Positions 30,901 through 39,494 are shown, counted from the first letter of the stretch. The stretch: 49,327 nt of DNA from Acidobacteriota bacterium (GCA_013152925.1 JAADFK010000107.1:1-49327); one strand, 5' to 3'. Notes: generated by a model from the sequence alone, not told the origin. Made by a program: numbers and translations.

Positions 30901-33513
30901 TTAGTACTTGACGATCCGCGGGGTGATGAAGATCAACAGCTCGTCGTGGCGGTTGAAGATCTTCTTGCTCTTGAAGAAGAACCCCAGGATCGGGATCTTG
31001 GCCAGTCCCGGAACCCGGTCCTCCGAGTTATCCTCTTTCATCTGGTAGATCCCGCCGATCACCGTCGTCCCGCCGTCCCGGATCAGCAGGTTGGTCTTGG
31101 CGTCCCGGGTGAAGATGGGGGCGTTCCGCCCGCCCTGGATGGCAGCCGCGAGGATCGGCTCCTGCTTCTTGATGTCGATCTGCAGCATGACGGTTCCTTC
31201 GGCGGTGATCTGGGGCGTCACGTCGAGCTTCAGGGTAGCATCGATGTACTGGACGGTCACTGTGTTGTTCGCCACAGTTTGCACGGGAATCTGGAGGCCC
31301 GAGCGGATGGTCGCCTTCTTCATGTTCTGGGTCGTCACCCGTGGCGAGGAAACGATCTTGACCAGGCCGTCCGATTCCGCGGCGCTCAGGGTGAAGTCCA
31401 GGTTGAAGGTGTTGAGGATGTCGCCGAAGGTCAGGGCGATGGAGCCGTTCTGTGCATCGCCGCGGACTCCGGTCGGGCCGAGGTTGACCCCGCCCTCGGT
31501 CTTGATGCTGTTGGGGAACTTCAAGCCCGTGTCGTTGCCGTGCTCGGCATCCATGACACCGGTGAACCCCCAGTTGATGCCGAGGGCGTGCGAGAAGTCG
31601 CGTGTCGTCTCGACGATCCGGCCTTCGATAACCACCTGCGGTGTCGGCTTGTCCAGGCTGTCGATGAGGCGGAGCACACCGTCCACCCGGTCCACCGTGT
31701 CACGAATGATCAGCGTGTTGGTGCGGTTGTCCACCTGGATCGTTCCGCGGTCGGAGAGCAGCTGCGAGTCACCCTTGAGGAGCTTCTCGATGTCCTGGGC
31801 CTTGGCGTACGACACCGGCTTGAGCACCACCTTGAGGGGTTTGGCCAGCTCCTGCTCCTTCTTGAACTGGGCGGCAGCCCTCTTCTCGGCGGCCAGCTTC
31901 TGAATGGGCGCCACTCGCAGGACGTTGTTCTCCAGGACGTAATCGAGACCATTGATCCTGAGGATGAGATCGAGGGCCTGGTCCCACGGCACATCGTGGA
32001 GCTCGACGGTGACCGTGCCACCGACACCGGGATCGACGACGATGTTGAGGTTGGTCAGGGTGGCGAAAGTCCGCAAGACGTCCTTGATGTCCGCGTCCTT
32101 GAGAGTCAGGGTGATCGGCTCACCGGTGAACTGACGCTCCTGGGTTGTCAGCTCCTTGGCGGCGTAATTCTTCTTCTCGGTCAGCACCTGGGCGGCCGGC
32201 GCCTGTTCCACCAGCTGGTCGGGGTTGGCCTCCCAGGGATTGGGCTCCGCCGCAGCCGCTTTCGGCGCCTCGACGCCGGGCGCCGGGAGGGCCTCCTGGG
32301 GCGCCGCTCCGGGCTCCGGAGGTGTGACCTCGGGGGCCGATCCGATTTCGATGGGTTTCCCGGCGGAGCCCGCATCCGCAGCCGGTGTCTTGGTTCCCGC
32401 AGTTTCGGCAACGGCGGCAACGGGTTCGCCGCCGTCCGGCGATGACGCTGCCTCCGCCCTGGCCGGATGGATGTCGATAGCGCCGGCGGACGGCTCCGCC
32501 GTCCCGGCCGCGGCCTCCGTCGTGGAAGGATGGATGTCGATGGTGCCGGCGGACGCTCCAACCGCCTCGGAGGCCCTCCGGGCAACGCCCACGCGGAGCA
32601 CGCCGCCATCGGCCGTCGGCGTGAACTCGTAGTGTGCCGGGGAATCAAGATCGATCACCAGCCGGGTGATCGGGGTCGGGTCCACGCGGTGTTGTGCCAC
32701 GCGGACACGAACCGCCGACCCGGAATGCACTGGAAACACATGGCGCTGCACGCGGTTGATCACGCCCGGCAGGTCGACCACGATCCGGTCGGGGGACGGG
32801 AGTGTGAAGGTCTTGGCATGCAGGGGGCCGCTGGCGCGCAGGGCGACGACCACGCCGCCCGACTCGGCCACGGGATCGACCGCCAGCAGCGCATCGCCTG
32901 GCGCGACGGCGGCGGGAGCCGCCTTGGGCGCGGCATCCGCGGTGGCTGGCGATGGCTCGGCATCAGCAACAGGCTCCGAAACAGGCTCCGGAACCACCGG
33001 CTGAGGCGGCGGTACGGCAACGCCGGAAGGAGTTTTGAGGCTCGGCTTCGCTCCGGCAACCGGCTGTGCCGGAGCGCCGGTGTCGGCGCCGAAGAACTTG
33101 AAGCGCAGCTCCAAGCCGTCCGGAACCGTCGCGAGATCGGCCTGGGCCGGCTTGTCGAGCCAGACGGTCAGCCGTGTCACCTTGCGTCCGCCGAATTCCT
33201 CGGCCGAGGAGAGCTCCGCCCGGGTGATCCCCAGGGCGGGCGCTGCGGCGGCGCGAGCCGACGGCTCCCAGGCGACGTCCGGCATCTCGACGATCCACAC
33301 GCCGGGCTGCGGACTGTAGTGGACCGTGTCGAGCGAACCGGATACCGCCAGATGCACGACGGGTCCTTCAGCACCAGCCTCGGCTTGCAACGCGCTGATT
33401 CTCGGCGCCGGGCCGGCTGAAGCGGGTCCAGGGAAGAACCCGGCCGCAGCAACCAGCGCCACGGCAACCACCAAGAGGATGCGGGCGTTCTTGACCATCA
33501 TCTCATCCCCCAT
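30901..33513 (-). CDS. pilQ: Type IV pilus outer-membrane secretin PilQ
   Basis: An 870-residue secretin that forms the outer-membrane pore for the pilus. After a signal peptide (ILLVVAVALVAAAGFFPGPASA), two AMIN domains (about 35-140 and 225-325) bind peptidoglycan. The linker (about 325-480) is Pro/Ala/Glu-rich and contains a duplicated IDIHP word. A secretin/TonB short N-terminal domain follows (KDADIKDVLRTFATL, near 515), then an N1 domain (KAQDIEKLLKGD) and the secretin core with VVIEGRIVETTRDFSHALGI and a C-terminal LLIFITPRIVKY. The start used is ATG 33513 after AAGGAAGGAA; ATGs at 33501 and 33498 are alternatives. It ends the pilM-N-O-P-Q run. Confidence 0.95.
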   Translation of the reverse strand: MGDEMMVKNARILLVVAVALVAAAGFFPGPASAGPAPRISALQAEAGAEGPVVHLAVSGSLDTVHYSPQPGVWIVEMPDVAWEPSARAAAAPALGITRAELSSAEEFGGRKVTRLTVWLDKPAQADLATVPDGLELRFKFFGADTGAPAQPVAGAKPSLKTPSGVAVPPPQPVVPEPVSEPVADAEPSPATADAAPKAAPAAVAPGDALLAVDPVAESGGVVVALRASGPLHAKTFTLPSPDRIVVDLPGVINRVQRHVFPVHSGSAVRVRVAQHRVDPTPITRLVIDLDSPAHYEFTPTADGGVLRVGVARRASEAVGASAGTIDIHPSTTEAAAGTAEPSAGAIDIHPARAEAASSPDGGEPVAAVAETAGTKTPAADAGSAGKPIEIGSAPEVTPPEPGAAPQEALPAPGVEAPKAAAAEPNPWEANPDQLVEQAPAAQVLTEKKNYAAKELTTQERQFTGEPITLTLKDADIKDVLRTFATLTNLNIVVDPGVGGTVTVELHDVPWDQALDLILRINGLDYVLENNVLRVAPIQKLAAEKRAAAQFKKEQELAKPLKVVLKPVSYAKAQDIEKLLKGDSQLLSDRGTIQVDNRTNTLIIRDTVDRVDGVLRLIDSLDKPTPQVVIEGRIVETTRDFSHALGINWGFTGVMDAEHGNDTGLKFPNSIKTEGGVNLGPTGVRGDAQNGSIALTFGDILNTFNLDFTLSAAESDGLVKIVSSPRVTTQNMKKATIRSGLQIPVQTVANNTVTVQYIDATLKLDVTPQITAEGTVMLQIDIKKQEPILAAAIQGGRNAPIFTRDAKTNLLIRDGGTTVIGGIYQMKEDNSEDRVPGLAKIPILGFFFKSKKIFNRHDELLIFITPRIVKY

Positions 33514-33529
33514 TTCCTTCCTTCTTCCC

Positions 33530-34090
33530 TCACTTCTCGGCAATCTCGCGCACGACTTCGCGAGTTGGCTTCAATGCCTTGGGATCGTTGACCTGCTGCT
33601 TGAAAATGACCCGGCGGCGTTCGATCTTCTCCACCTCGCCGTCGTAGAGCTTGGTGCCGGGCCGGAGAATATAGCTGAGCTTGTCCCGGCCCTGGACCAT
33701 GGCGATGGTTCCGCTGGATGTCTCGATGATGCCCGAGAGGGTCAGCTCGTCGATCGTCATGCCGGCGAGACCCGGCGGCCGTTCCCCGCTCTTTTGTTCT
33801 TCCTGGATGCCCTGGGTCAGCGAAACGAAGGGGTCCCGCCGGCCTGCCGGGTCGTAGGAGAACTTTCCGCCCTCGAAGACCTTCTCCTCGCCCCGCAGAA
33901 TCTGGTCGATCTTGCTGACGTCCACCTCGCCACTCGGCAGGACGCTTTTCCCGGATGGCCGGGCCGACTGATCGCCCGGCGTCCTGGCGGCCTCGGGCGT
34001 AGGCTCCTGAGCCTGCACCGGCCGAAGCCCGAACGGCATCACGATCAAGACGCCGGCTGCCACGAGAACGCCCAATCGTTGACGGCTCAT
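33530..34090 (-). CDS. pilP: Type IV pilus lipoprotein-like assembly protein PilP
   Basis: A 186-residue secreted protein with a signal peptide (LGVLVAAGVLIVMPFGLRPVQAQ). A Pro/Ser/Glu-rich linker is followed by the PilP periplasmic domain: FSYDPAGRRDPFVSL (about residue 85), ELTLSGIIETSSGTIAMVQG and YDGEVEKIERRRVIF. PilP links the PilMNO inner-membrane complex to PilQ. There is no lipobox Cys, so it is probably soluble periplasmic, unlike classic PilP lipoproteins. The ATG overlaps the pilO stop (ATGA). Confidence 0.9.
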   Translation of the reverse strand: MSRQRLGVLVAAGVLIVMPFGLRPVQAQEPTPEAARTPGDQSARPSGKSVLPSGEVDVSKIDQILRGEEKVFEGGKFSYDPAGRRDPFVSLTQGIQEEQKSGERPPGLAGMTIDELTLSGIIETSSGTIAMVQGRDKLSYILRPGTKLYDGEVEKIERRRVIFKQQVNDPKALKPTREVVREIAEK

Positions 34091-34680
34091 GGCTTGCCTC
34101 CTCCCGCTGGAGCTTTCGTGTTGTCTTCCTTGTAAATAAAGGTCTGGAGCGTAAATTTCGCAGCGATAGTGTAGCCGCTGGCCCGCCCGCGGAGCGCGGT
34201 GATCGTCAGGTCGCTGACGTTGATGATCCGCGAGAACCGACTCAGCTTGTCGAAGAACATCCCTAACTCGTGGTACGTCCCTTTCAGCTGGACCTTGAGC
34301 GGCCACTCCCAGAAGAAATCACGATCGATGAAGGCCTGAGGTGTGAAACGAACCAGCTGGAAGTGCCCGGTCTCCATCAGCTGTTTGAACTTCTTGAGCA
34401 GCGTATCGGTTTCGCGGCGGGTGGGCAGGATGCGGCGGAGCCGGTCGAGCTCCAGCTCGAGGTTGCGAATCTCCTCCTCCAGCTTGGGCAGATCCCTCTT
34501 GGCGGCACGCCCCTTTTCGATCTCCCGCTCCAGCTTGCTGATATTGGTCTGGATGGCGCCGATGTCCTGCCGGATCTGCTGGAAGACGTAATGATCCATG
34601 ACGAAGTAGAGGACGACACCGAGGATGATCCCGGTGATAACCGCCCAATACCAGGGCTTTTCGTTGAGATCAAATGCCAT
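34087..34680 (-). CDS. pilO: Type IV pilus inner-membrane protein PilO
   Basis: A 197-residue bitopic membrane protein. A short cytosolic N-terminus is followed by one membrane helix (about 13-30, WAVITGIILGVVLYFVM), a coiled coil (about 45-95, rich in KLEREIEKGRAAKRDLP and LEEEIRNLELELDRL), and the periplasmic ferredoxin-like core. That core has FTPQAFIDRDFFWEWPLKVQLKG (wrapped, about 112-134) and YHELGMFFDKLSRFSRI, the PilO signature. It pairs with PilN. The ATG at 34680 follows GGGGAGG by seven bases. Confidence 0.93.
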   Translation of the reverse strand: MAFDLNEKPWYWAVITGIILGVVLYFVMDHYVFQQIRQDIGAIQTNISKLEREIEKGRAAKRDLPKLEEEIRNLELELDRLRRILPTRRETDTLLKKFKQLMETGHFQLVRFTPQAFIDRDFFWEWPLKVQLKGTYHELGMFFDKLSRFSRIINVSDLTITALRGRASGYTIAAKFTLQTFIYKEDNTKAPAGGGKP

Positions 34681-34701
34681 GGGTGGCCTCCCCAAGCCCG
34701 A

Positions 34702-35319
34702 TCATTTCGCGACTCCCGCGGCGGCATTCCCTTCTCCGGCCCCCTTGATTTCCGGCGGCTTCAGGGTGAACACGCAGGTCAGACGGAAGGTGTAGACTCC
34801 CTTGCCGCTCCGAGCCAGATCACCGAGCGTGGGCTCCTGGAAGAAGGGTGATGCGTCCAGATTGGAGATGTAGTTGGCCACGGCGTTCTCATCCATGGCC
34901 CTCCCTGCCAGGCTGACGACATTCCCCTTGACGGTCATCTTGTCGAGCCACAGAAGATCCGGAAGGGCGCGGGAGACCTCGTCCATGATCCGGACCGGTC
35001 CGTGCTGATTCCTCTTGAGCTCGTCAATGATGTTGATCTTGTGTTGAAGCGCTTCCCGTTTCGTCTCGAGCTCGGCCACCTTGTCGATGAATACCTTGAG
35101 CTTGTCCCGCTCGACCCTGAGCTCCGCCTGCTTCTTCTCCAGGTGGGCGCGCTTCGAGCTCAGGTGGTACCACATGCCCCCGGTGACGAGAAAGGACAGA
35201 AGCAGGACGGAGAGAAGCAGAATGTCTCCCTGCTTGGCTCCCAGGGAAATCTCCCGCTTCTTCGCGCGCCGCGCTGCTGCCTGGGGCGTGATCTCCGCGA
35301 CGAGGTTGATCTTGATCAT
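34702..35319 (-). CDS. pilN: Type IV pilus inner-membrane protein PilN
   Basis: A 205-residue bitopic protein. The N-terminus (MIKINLVAE) matches the conserved PilN motif INLLP-type that binds PilM. One membrane helix follows (about 32-50, LLSVLLLSFLVTGGMWY), then a coiled coil (HLEKKQAELRVERDKLKV) and a periplasmic domain with LPDLLWLDKMTVKGNVVSLAG and ENAVANYISNLDAS. The C-terminus (GAGEGNAAAGVAK) is disordered. The start at 35319 has GGAGA six bases before it, and the stop of pilM is three bases upstream. Confidence 0.92.
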   Translation of the reverse strand: MIKINLVAEITPQAAARRAKKREISLGAKQGDILLLSVLLLSFLVTGGMWYHLSSKRAHLEKKQAELRVERDKLKVFIDKVAELETKREALQHKINIIDELKRNQHGPVRIMDEVSRALPDLLWLDKMTVKGNVVSLAGRAMDENAVANYISNLDASPFFQEPTLGDLARSGKGVYTFRLTCVFTLKPPEIKGAGEGNAAAGVAK

Positions 35320-35321
35320 CG

Positions 35322-36371
35322 TCAGTCTCCAACCGCTCGCACTGCCAGGCCCACGGCCACACTCATCGAAGGAGCATGCCGGTTGATCCACTCCGGATCG
35401 AATTCGGCTTCACTGTACCGGATGTTCCGGAACGGGTTCATCACCTCCACCGGCACCTGGAAGCGCTCCTTGAGAACCTCGTCGAGGTTCAACACGCCGG
35501 CGCCGCCGCCCGCGAGGACGAGCTTGTCCAGGCGATCCACCGAGGAGGTCGCCACGAAGAAATCGATGGTCTTCTGGAGCTCCGCCGCCAGGTCCTCGGA
35601 AACGCTGTTGAGGATGCCGAGAACGCTCTGCACGGTGTGCTCGCCCACCCGCTCGCCCATTTTCAACCGGACGGCATCCTCCCGGGCCAGGTTGAGCTCA
35701 CGCTGGATCGCCTCCGTGTACTGATTGCCCCCGGCGGCGACGTCTCTCCAGAAGATGGACGAACCGTTGTGAAGAACGTTGATGTTCATCACCGAGGCGC
35801 CCACGTTGACCAGGGCCACGGTGTCCGCCGGGATTCCGTAGTTGATCTCGAAGGCGTTCTGCAGGGCGAACACATCCACGTCCACCAGAACCGGTTGCTT
35901 CCCGGCCTGGACAATGACCGAGGTGTAGTCGGCGATGCGGTCCTTCTTGACTGCCACCAGAAGCACGTCCATGGCGTCGCCACCGCTGGCATCGAGCACG
36001 ACGTAGTCCAGGTTGACATCGTTGATGTCGAAGGGGACGTACTGCTCGGCCTCCCACTGGATCGATTCGGCCAACTCGGCCTCCGTCATCGACGGCAGCT
36101 GAATCCTCTTGATGATGACCGAATGCCCGGAGAGGGAGGTCCCGAAGTTAGAATTCTTGATATTGTTTTCCGAAATCAGATGGGAAAGGGCCTCCACCAC
36201 CAGCGACGAATCCATGATGGCTCCGTCGACAATGGCCTCCGGAGAGAGCTCCGCTGTGGCCGCGTGTACAAGCTGAAACTCCCCATTCTTCAATGGTTTC
36301 AGCTCGACCAACTTGATCGCGGAAGAGCCAATATCGCAACCTACGATCTGCTTCTTATGCTTTCGAAACAC
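35322..36371 (-). CDS. pilM: Type IV pilus cytoplasmic actin-like protein PilM
   Basis: A 349-residue actin/FtsA-fold ATPase that binds PilN at the inner membrane. The phosphate-1 motif is VGCDIGSSAIKLVEL (residues 10-24). The PMTEAELAESIQWEAEQYVPFD block (wrapped, about 94-115) is diagnostic of PilM. A second phosphate motif is ALVNVGASVMNINVL (about 184), and the adenosine site is KLVLAGGGAGVLNL (about 290). The start is GTG 36371, with AAGGTG seven bases before it. It opens the pil operon and is divergent from rpmB; the promoter is at 36429-36458. Confidence 0.95.
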   Translation of the reverse strand: MFRKHKKQIVGCDIGSSAIKLVELKPLKNGEFQLVHAATAELSPEAIVDGAIMDSSLVVEALSHLISENNIKNSNFGTSLSGHSVIIKRIQLPSMTEAELAESIQWEAEQYVPFDINDVNLDYVVLDASGGDAMDVLLVAVKKDRIADYTSVIVQAGKQPVLVDVDVFALQNAFEINYGIPADTVALVNVGASVMNINVLHNGSSIFWRDVAAGGNQYTEAIQRELNLAREDAVRLKMGERVGEHTVQSVLGILNSVSEDLAAELQKTIDFFVATSSVDRLDKLVLAGGGAGVLNLDEVLKERFQVPVEVMNPFRNIRYSEAEFDPEWINRHAPSMSVAVGLAVRAVGD

Positions 36372-36428
36372 GGTTTACACCTTAGCTCCAAAAGTTTCAG
36401 GGTTCTGTCCCATCTCACCTCTGGATGC

Positions 36429-36458
36429 AGGCTAACAAAGGACTGCTCGTAATGTCAA
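36429..36458 (-). promoter_or_regulatory. Promoter of the pilMNOPQ operon
   Basis: On the minus strand TTGACA (36458-36453) is followed after 18 bases by TAGCCT (36434-36429). The -35 box is consensus. Transcription would begin near 36422, giving a leader of about 50 bases with GGAG and AAGGTG before the GTG start. Confidence 0.7.
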
Positions 36459-36513
36459 GAACATTCTGTGCTTTGGGGGTTTACAGCCACCGGAAAGGTG
36501 TGCTCCTCGCCTC

Positions 36514-36542
36514 TTGTGTTTTTCCCGCGCATGTGGTATTTA
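36514..36542 (+). promoter_or_regulatory. Candidate promoter of rpmB
   Basis: TTGTGT (36514-36519) and TATTTA (36537-36542) are separated by 17 bases, facing rpmB. The expected first transcribed base is near 36549, directly at the start of the CCCCCG hairpin. Confidence 0.5.
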
Positions 36543-36548
36543 ACCAGT

Positions 36549-36564
36549 CCCCCGTTTTCGGGGG
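36549..36564 (+). promoter_or_regulatory. Leader hairpin of rpmB
   Basis: CCCCCG, a TTTT loop and CGGGGG form a perfect 6-base-pair stem at 36549-36564, 24 bases before the ATG of rpmB. It lies at the very 5' end of the predicted message, where it may stabilise the RNA or serve in feedback control. GAGGAGG follows just after it as ribosome site. Confidence 0.4.
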
Positions 36565-36587
36565 CGGCCAGAGGAGGACATTGAACC

Positions 36588-36785
36588 ATGGCGCAGCGAT
36601 GCGATATTTGCGGCAAGGGCCCCATGACGGGGAACAATATCAGTCACGCCCACAACCTGTCGAGACGCCGTTGGCTCCCGAATATCCAGCGGGTCAGGGC
36701 CTTGGTGGACGGACGGCCGCAGTACATCAAGGTATGTACGCGCTGCCTCCGGTCCGGAAAGGTCGTCAAGGCGCCACGCGTCTGA
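36588..36785 (+). CDS. rpmB: 50S ribosomal protein L28, zinc-type
   Basis: A 65-residue ribosomal protein. It is the zinc-binding (C+) form: CDIC near residue 5-8 and CTRC near 50-53 make the four-Cys site. SRRRWLPNIQRVRALVDG in the middle contacts 23S rRNA and is strongly conserved. AGGAGG lies 11 bases before the ATG. It is monocistronic and converges on the stringent-response gene, overlapping its stop by 20 bases on the opposite strand. Confidence 0.96.
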   Translation: MAQRCDICGKGPMTGNNISHAHNLSRRRWLPNIQRVRALVDGRPQYIKVCTRCLRSGKVVKAPRV

Positions 36786-38955
36786 AGGCTCCTCGCCGCT
36801 CCACATCGACCATCCCCTCGACACCACGGAGCTTGTCCATGATGCGGTTGAGGTGATCCTTGTCACGTACCTCGACCGTCATGGTGACCGTGCCGAGGGC
36901 GCCGTCGGCCGTGTGGAGGTTGCAGCTGAGAATGTTGCTGCCCTCGCGGGCAACGACCTGGGAGATGGCGGCGAGGAGGCCGGCGCGGTCGCGGAAGCGC
37001 ATGTCCAGCTCGATGCGGATCTTGGGGCTGCGTTCCGAGACGGCGCCGTCCGCCCAGCGAACCTCGATCTCCCGCTCGGGATGGTAGAGGAGCTTCTGGA
37101 CGTTCGGACACGACCGGGAATGGACCGCCACACCCTTGCCGCGGGTGACGTAGCCGACGATCTCCTCTCCCGGAAGCGGGTTGCAGCACTTGGCCCGGTA
37201 CACGAGAAAGTCGCTGTCGCCGGTCACTTCGAGGACCGGCGCCTCCTTCCGGAAGGCGATGGGTGCCACCGATGCCGGCAGCGCCGGCTCGCGGCCCGCC
37301 TCGGCGGTTCCGGCGAGCTCCTCGGCGACGGCCGGGGCCGCCAGGCGTCCGAAGCCGATGGCGGCGAGCAGGGTCTCCTCGGAGGCCATACCGCGAGCCT
37401 TGAGAAGCTCTTCCATTTCCTTGCACCCGGCCACCCGCTTCCACGACTTTCCCAGCCGCCGGAGCTCCTTTTCCAGGAGCTTCCGTCCGACCTCCTCGGC
37501 ACGGTCCTTCTCCTCCCGCTTGAGCCACGCGCGGATCTTGGAGCGGGCCCGGCCTGAGGCCGCGATGTCCAGCCAGTCGTGGTGCGGCTTCTGCTGGTTC
37601 GAGGTGGAGACCTCGACGATGTCACCGTTGTTGAGCTCGGTCTTCAGCGGCACCCACCGCCCGTTGACCGTTGCCCCCACGCAGTGGTGTCCCACGTCGG
37701 TGTGAATGCGGTAGGCAAAATCGAGAACGGTGGCCCCCCGGGGGAAGGAGAACACATCGCCCCTCGGCGTAAAGCAGTAGACCTCCTCCGGGTAGAGATC
37801 GACCTTGAGGGAATCCAGGAACTCCCTCGGGGAGGACCCCTGGGTCGTGTCCAGGAGCCCGCGGAGCCAGGCGATGCGCGAGTCGTCCGCCGGCTGGGAT
37901 CCCCGCTCCTTGTAGCTCCAGTGGGCGGCGATGCCGTGCTCGGCAATGGCGTGCATGTCCTCGGTGCGGATCTGGATCTCGAAGGGATGCCCCTCCGGAC
38001 CGATGACCGTGGTGTGGAGCGACTGGTACGCGTTGGGCTTGGGAATGGCGATGTAGTCCTTGATTCGTCCAGGCACCGGAGGCCACTGCTGGTGAATCAG
38101 CCCCATGGCGGCATAGCAATCGGCGACGCTGGATACGATGATCCTGAAGGCCAGGAAGTCAAAGACGCTCTCCACCTCCACGCCCTGCCGCTTGAGCTTC
38201 TGCCAGATGGAGTAGAGATGCTTGATTCTGCCCTCAACCGTGCCGGCGATTCCCGCTTTCTCCAGGATGCCGTCGAGGGTGACCTTCAGATCGCCGAACC
38301 ACTTCTCCGCCGCCTGCGAACGTTGGCCGATGGCCTTCTCCAGCCGCTCGGCATCCTGGGGGTGAAGGTAGCGAAAGCACAGGTCCTCCAGCTCGGCCTT
38401 GATGGAGCCGATGCCGAGGCGGTTGGCGATGGGAGCGTAGATGTCCAGCGTCTCCCGAGCGATGGCCACCTGGCGCTCGGGCCGCAGGAACCCCAGGGTC
38501 CTCATGTTGTGCAAGCGGTCCGCCAGCTTGACCAGGATGACCCGCACATCGTCCGTGGAGGCCAGCAGGAGACGGCGGAAATTCTCCGCCTCGGTCGCCT
38601 CCCGGCTCTCGTACTTGCTCTCGAAACTGGAGAGCTTGGTCAGCGCCACCACCAGCCGTGTGACCACGGGGCCGAACTCCAGCTCCATCTCCTCGGGGCT
38701 GGTCTCCGTATCCTCGAGGATGTCGTGGAGCAGCCCGGCGGCGATGGCCACCTCGTCCAGCTCCATGTCCGCCAGGATCCAGGCGACGCTGAGCGGGTGG
38801 ATCAGGTAGGCCTCGCCGGAGCGCCGGACCTGCCCCTGGTGGCGGTTGGCGGCGAAGACATAGGCGTGCCGCAGCAACACCTCGTCCATGTCCGGCCGGT
38901 ACCGCTCCACGCGGTCGAGGATATCTTCAATGCGGACCTTGGCCGGAGCGTTCAT
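36766..38955 (-). CDS. spoT: Bifunctional (p)ppGpp synthetase/hydrolase RelA/SpoT
   Basis: A 729-residue alarmone enzyme in the long Rsh layout. The HD hydrolase domain is intact (about residues 40-200): His in NRHQGQVRRSGEAYLIHP, then LLHDILEDTE with the His-Asp pair, and VKLADRLHNMRTL. The synthetase domain (about 240-355) has FDFLAFRIIV and PKPNAYQSLHTTV. A TGS domain follows (CFTPRGDVFSFPRGATVLDFAY). A CC/zinc-finger part contains KCCNPLPGE, and a C-terminal ACT domain ends at 729. Both catalytic domains keep their key residues, so it should make and break (p)ppGpp. The ATG has TACAAT six bases upstream and only GGAA as a weak ribosome site. Confidence 0.95.
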   Translation of the reverse strand: MNAPAKVRIEDILDRVERYRPDMDEVLLRHAYVFAANRHQGQVRRSGEAYLIHPLSVAWILADMELDEVAIAAGLLHDILEDTETSPEEMELEFGPVVTRLVVALTKLSSFESKYESREATEAENFRRLLLASTDDVRVILVKLADRLHNMRTLGFLRPERQVAIARETLDIYAPIANRLGIGSIKAELEDLCFRYLHPQDAERLEKAIGQRSQAAEKWFGDLKVTLDGILEKAGIAGTVEGRIKHLYSIWQKLKRQGVEVESVFDFLAFRIIVSSVADCYAAMGLIHQQWPPVPGRIKDYIAIPKPNAYQSLHTTVIGPEGHPFEIQIRTEDMHAIAEHGIAAHWSYKERGSQPADDSRIAWLRGLLDTTQGSSPREFLDSLKVDLYPEEVYCFTPRGDVFSFPRGATVLDFAYRIHTDVGHHCVGATVNGRWVPLKTELNNGDIVEVSTSNQQKPHHDWLDIAASGRARSKIRAWLKREEKDRAEEVGRKLLEKELRRLGKSWKRVAGCKEMEELLKARGMASEETLLAAIGFGRLAAPAVAEELAGTAEAGREPALPASVAPIAFRKEAPVLEVTGDSDFLVYRAKCCNPLPGEEIVGYVTRGKGVAVHSRSCPNVQKLLYHPEREIEVRWADGAVSERSPKIRIELDMRFRDRAGLLAAISQVVAREGSNILSCNLHTADGALGTVTMTVEVRDKDHLNRIMDKLRGVEGMVDVERRGAFRRVAP

Positions 38956-38961
38956 CGTTCC

Positions 38962-38967
38962 ATTGTA
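38962..38967 (-). promoter_or_regulatory. Leaderless promoter -10 (TACAAT), spoT
   Basis: TACAAT on the minus strand ends six bases before the spoT ATG at 38955; the gap is GGAACG. Transcription would start at or near the ATG itself. No -35 at 16-18 bases is convincing. Confidence 0.5.
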
Positions 38968-39099
38968 CCTGCCAGCGTCAAGGTGCTCGGGATCCGGCAG
39001 ATGGCCGGCCCCTTACCCAGCAGGGCCACTGGCCGGCGGCCGGAGAACCCAGCCTCCCGCGGTGGCCGGGGAGATCCCTCCACTTCGCGGCGCTCCGCA

Positions 39100-39205
39100 C
39101 CGCTCCGGTCGGGATGACGGGAGGGAATGGGCGCTGCGGGCCGCTCCGGTCGGGATGACGGGAGGGGATGGGCGCTGCGGGCCGCTCCGGCGGGGATGAC
39201 GGGGG
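39100..39205. repeat. 41-base tandem repeat, about 2.6 copies
   Basis: Units begin at 39100, 39141 and 39182, each opening CCGCTCCGG and continuing with a GGGATGACGGG word. The first two copies run GGGAGGG/GGAGGGG then ATGGGCGCTGCGGG; the third is cut short. The unit is GC-rich and non-coding. A related CGGCGCTCCGCACCGCTCCGG word directly precedes the first unit. Confidence 0.8.
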
Positions 39206-39444
39206 AAGCAGGAGGGCTGAGGCACAACCATGTCACGGAGAACCTGGCGCCCGAGGGAGCGAAGCCCCGGCGGGGGTCCACCGTGAGCCGACGCGGGCTC
39301 GCGCTCGGAGGCGACCCGGGGATTCATGCCGCCGCGCAGGAAGGCGCGTCCAGGCGCCGTCGAACGTCGGCTCTCTCAACCGGAACCGGGGGTGATCGCT
39401 CCGGAAGGCGCGGCCGGGCGCCGGCGGGCGTTCATCGGCGACCA

Positions 39445-39474
39445 CAGCGCCCCGGAGATCTCCCCGGGGCGCTG
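39445..39474 (-). terminator. Strong hairpin downstream of secF
   Basis: CAGCGCCCCGG (39445-39455) and CCGGGGCGCTG (39464-39474) are perfect 11-base complements with an 8-base loop. The stem lies 20-50 bases past the secF stop. No U-tract follows on the minus strand, so it may be a U-less terminator or a 3' stabiliser. Confidence 0.5.
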
Positions 39475-39494
39475 GAATGTGTGGTACCGGTGGC

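Larger units (their letters stand above)
38956..39494. other. 539-base intergenic region between secF and spoT
   Basis: No gene is supported here. It holds the spoT promoter at its start, a 41-base tandem repeat (39100-39205), and a strong GC hairpin (39445-39474) near the end of secF. The open frames are Arg/Gly/Pro-rich and random in composition. Confidence 0.5.

Noticed and set aside
28146-30911. A 921-codon open frame on the plus strand opposite the IPT lipoprotein
   Set aside because: It is Val/Asp/Gly/His-rich with no family motif, and it is antisense to a gene with lipobox, domains and ribosome site. High GC alone keeps it open.
39100-39205. CRISPR array
   Set aside because: The copies are head to tail with no unique spacers between them and there are no cas genes.
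38956-39494. Short plus-strand genes in the spoT-secF gap
   Set aside because: They consist of repeat translation and have random composition, with no start signal.
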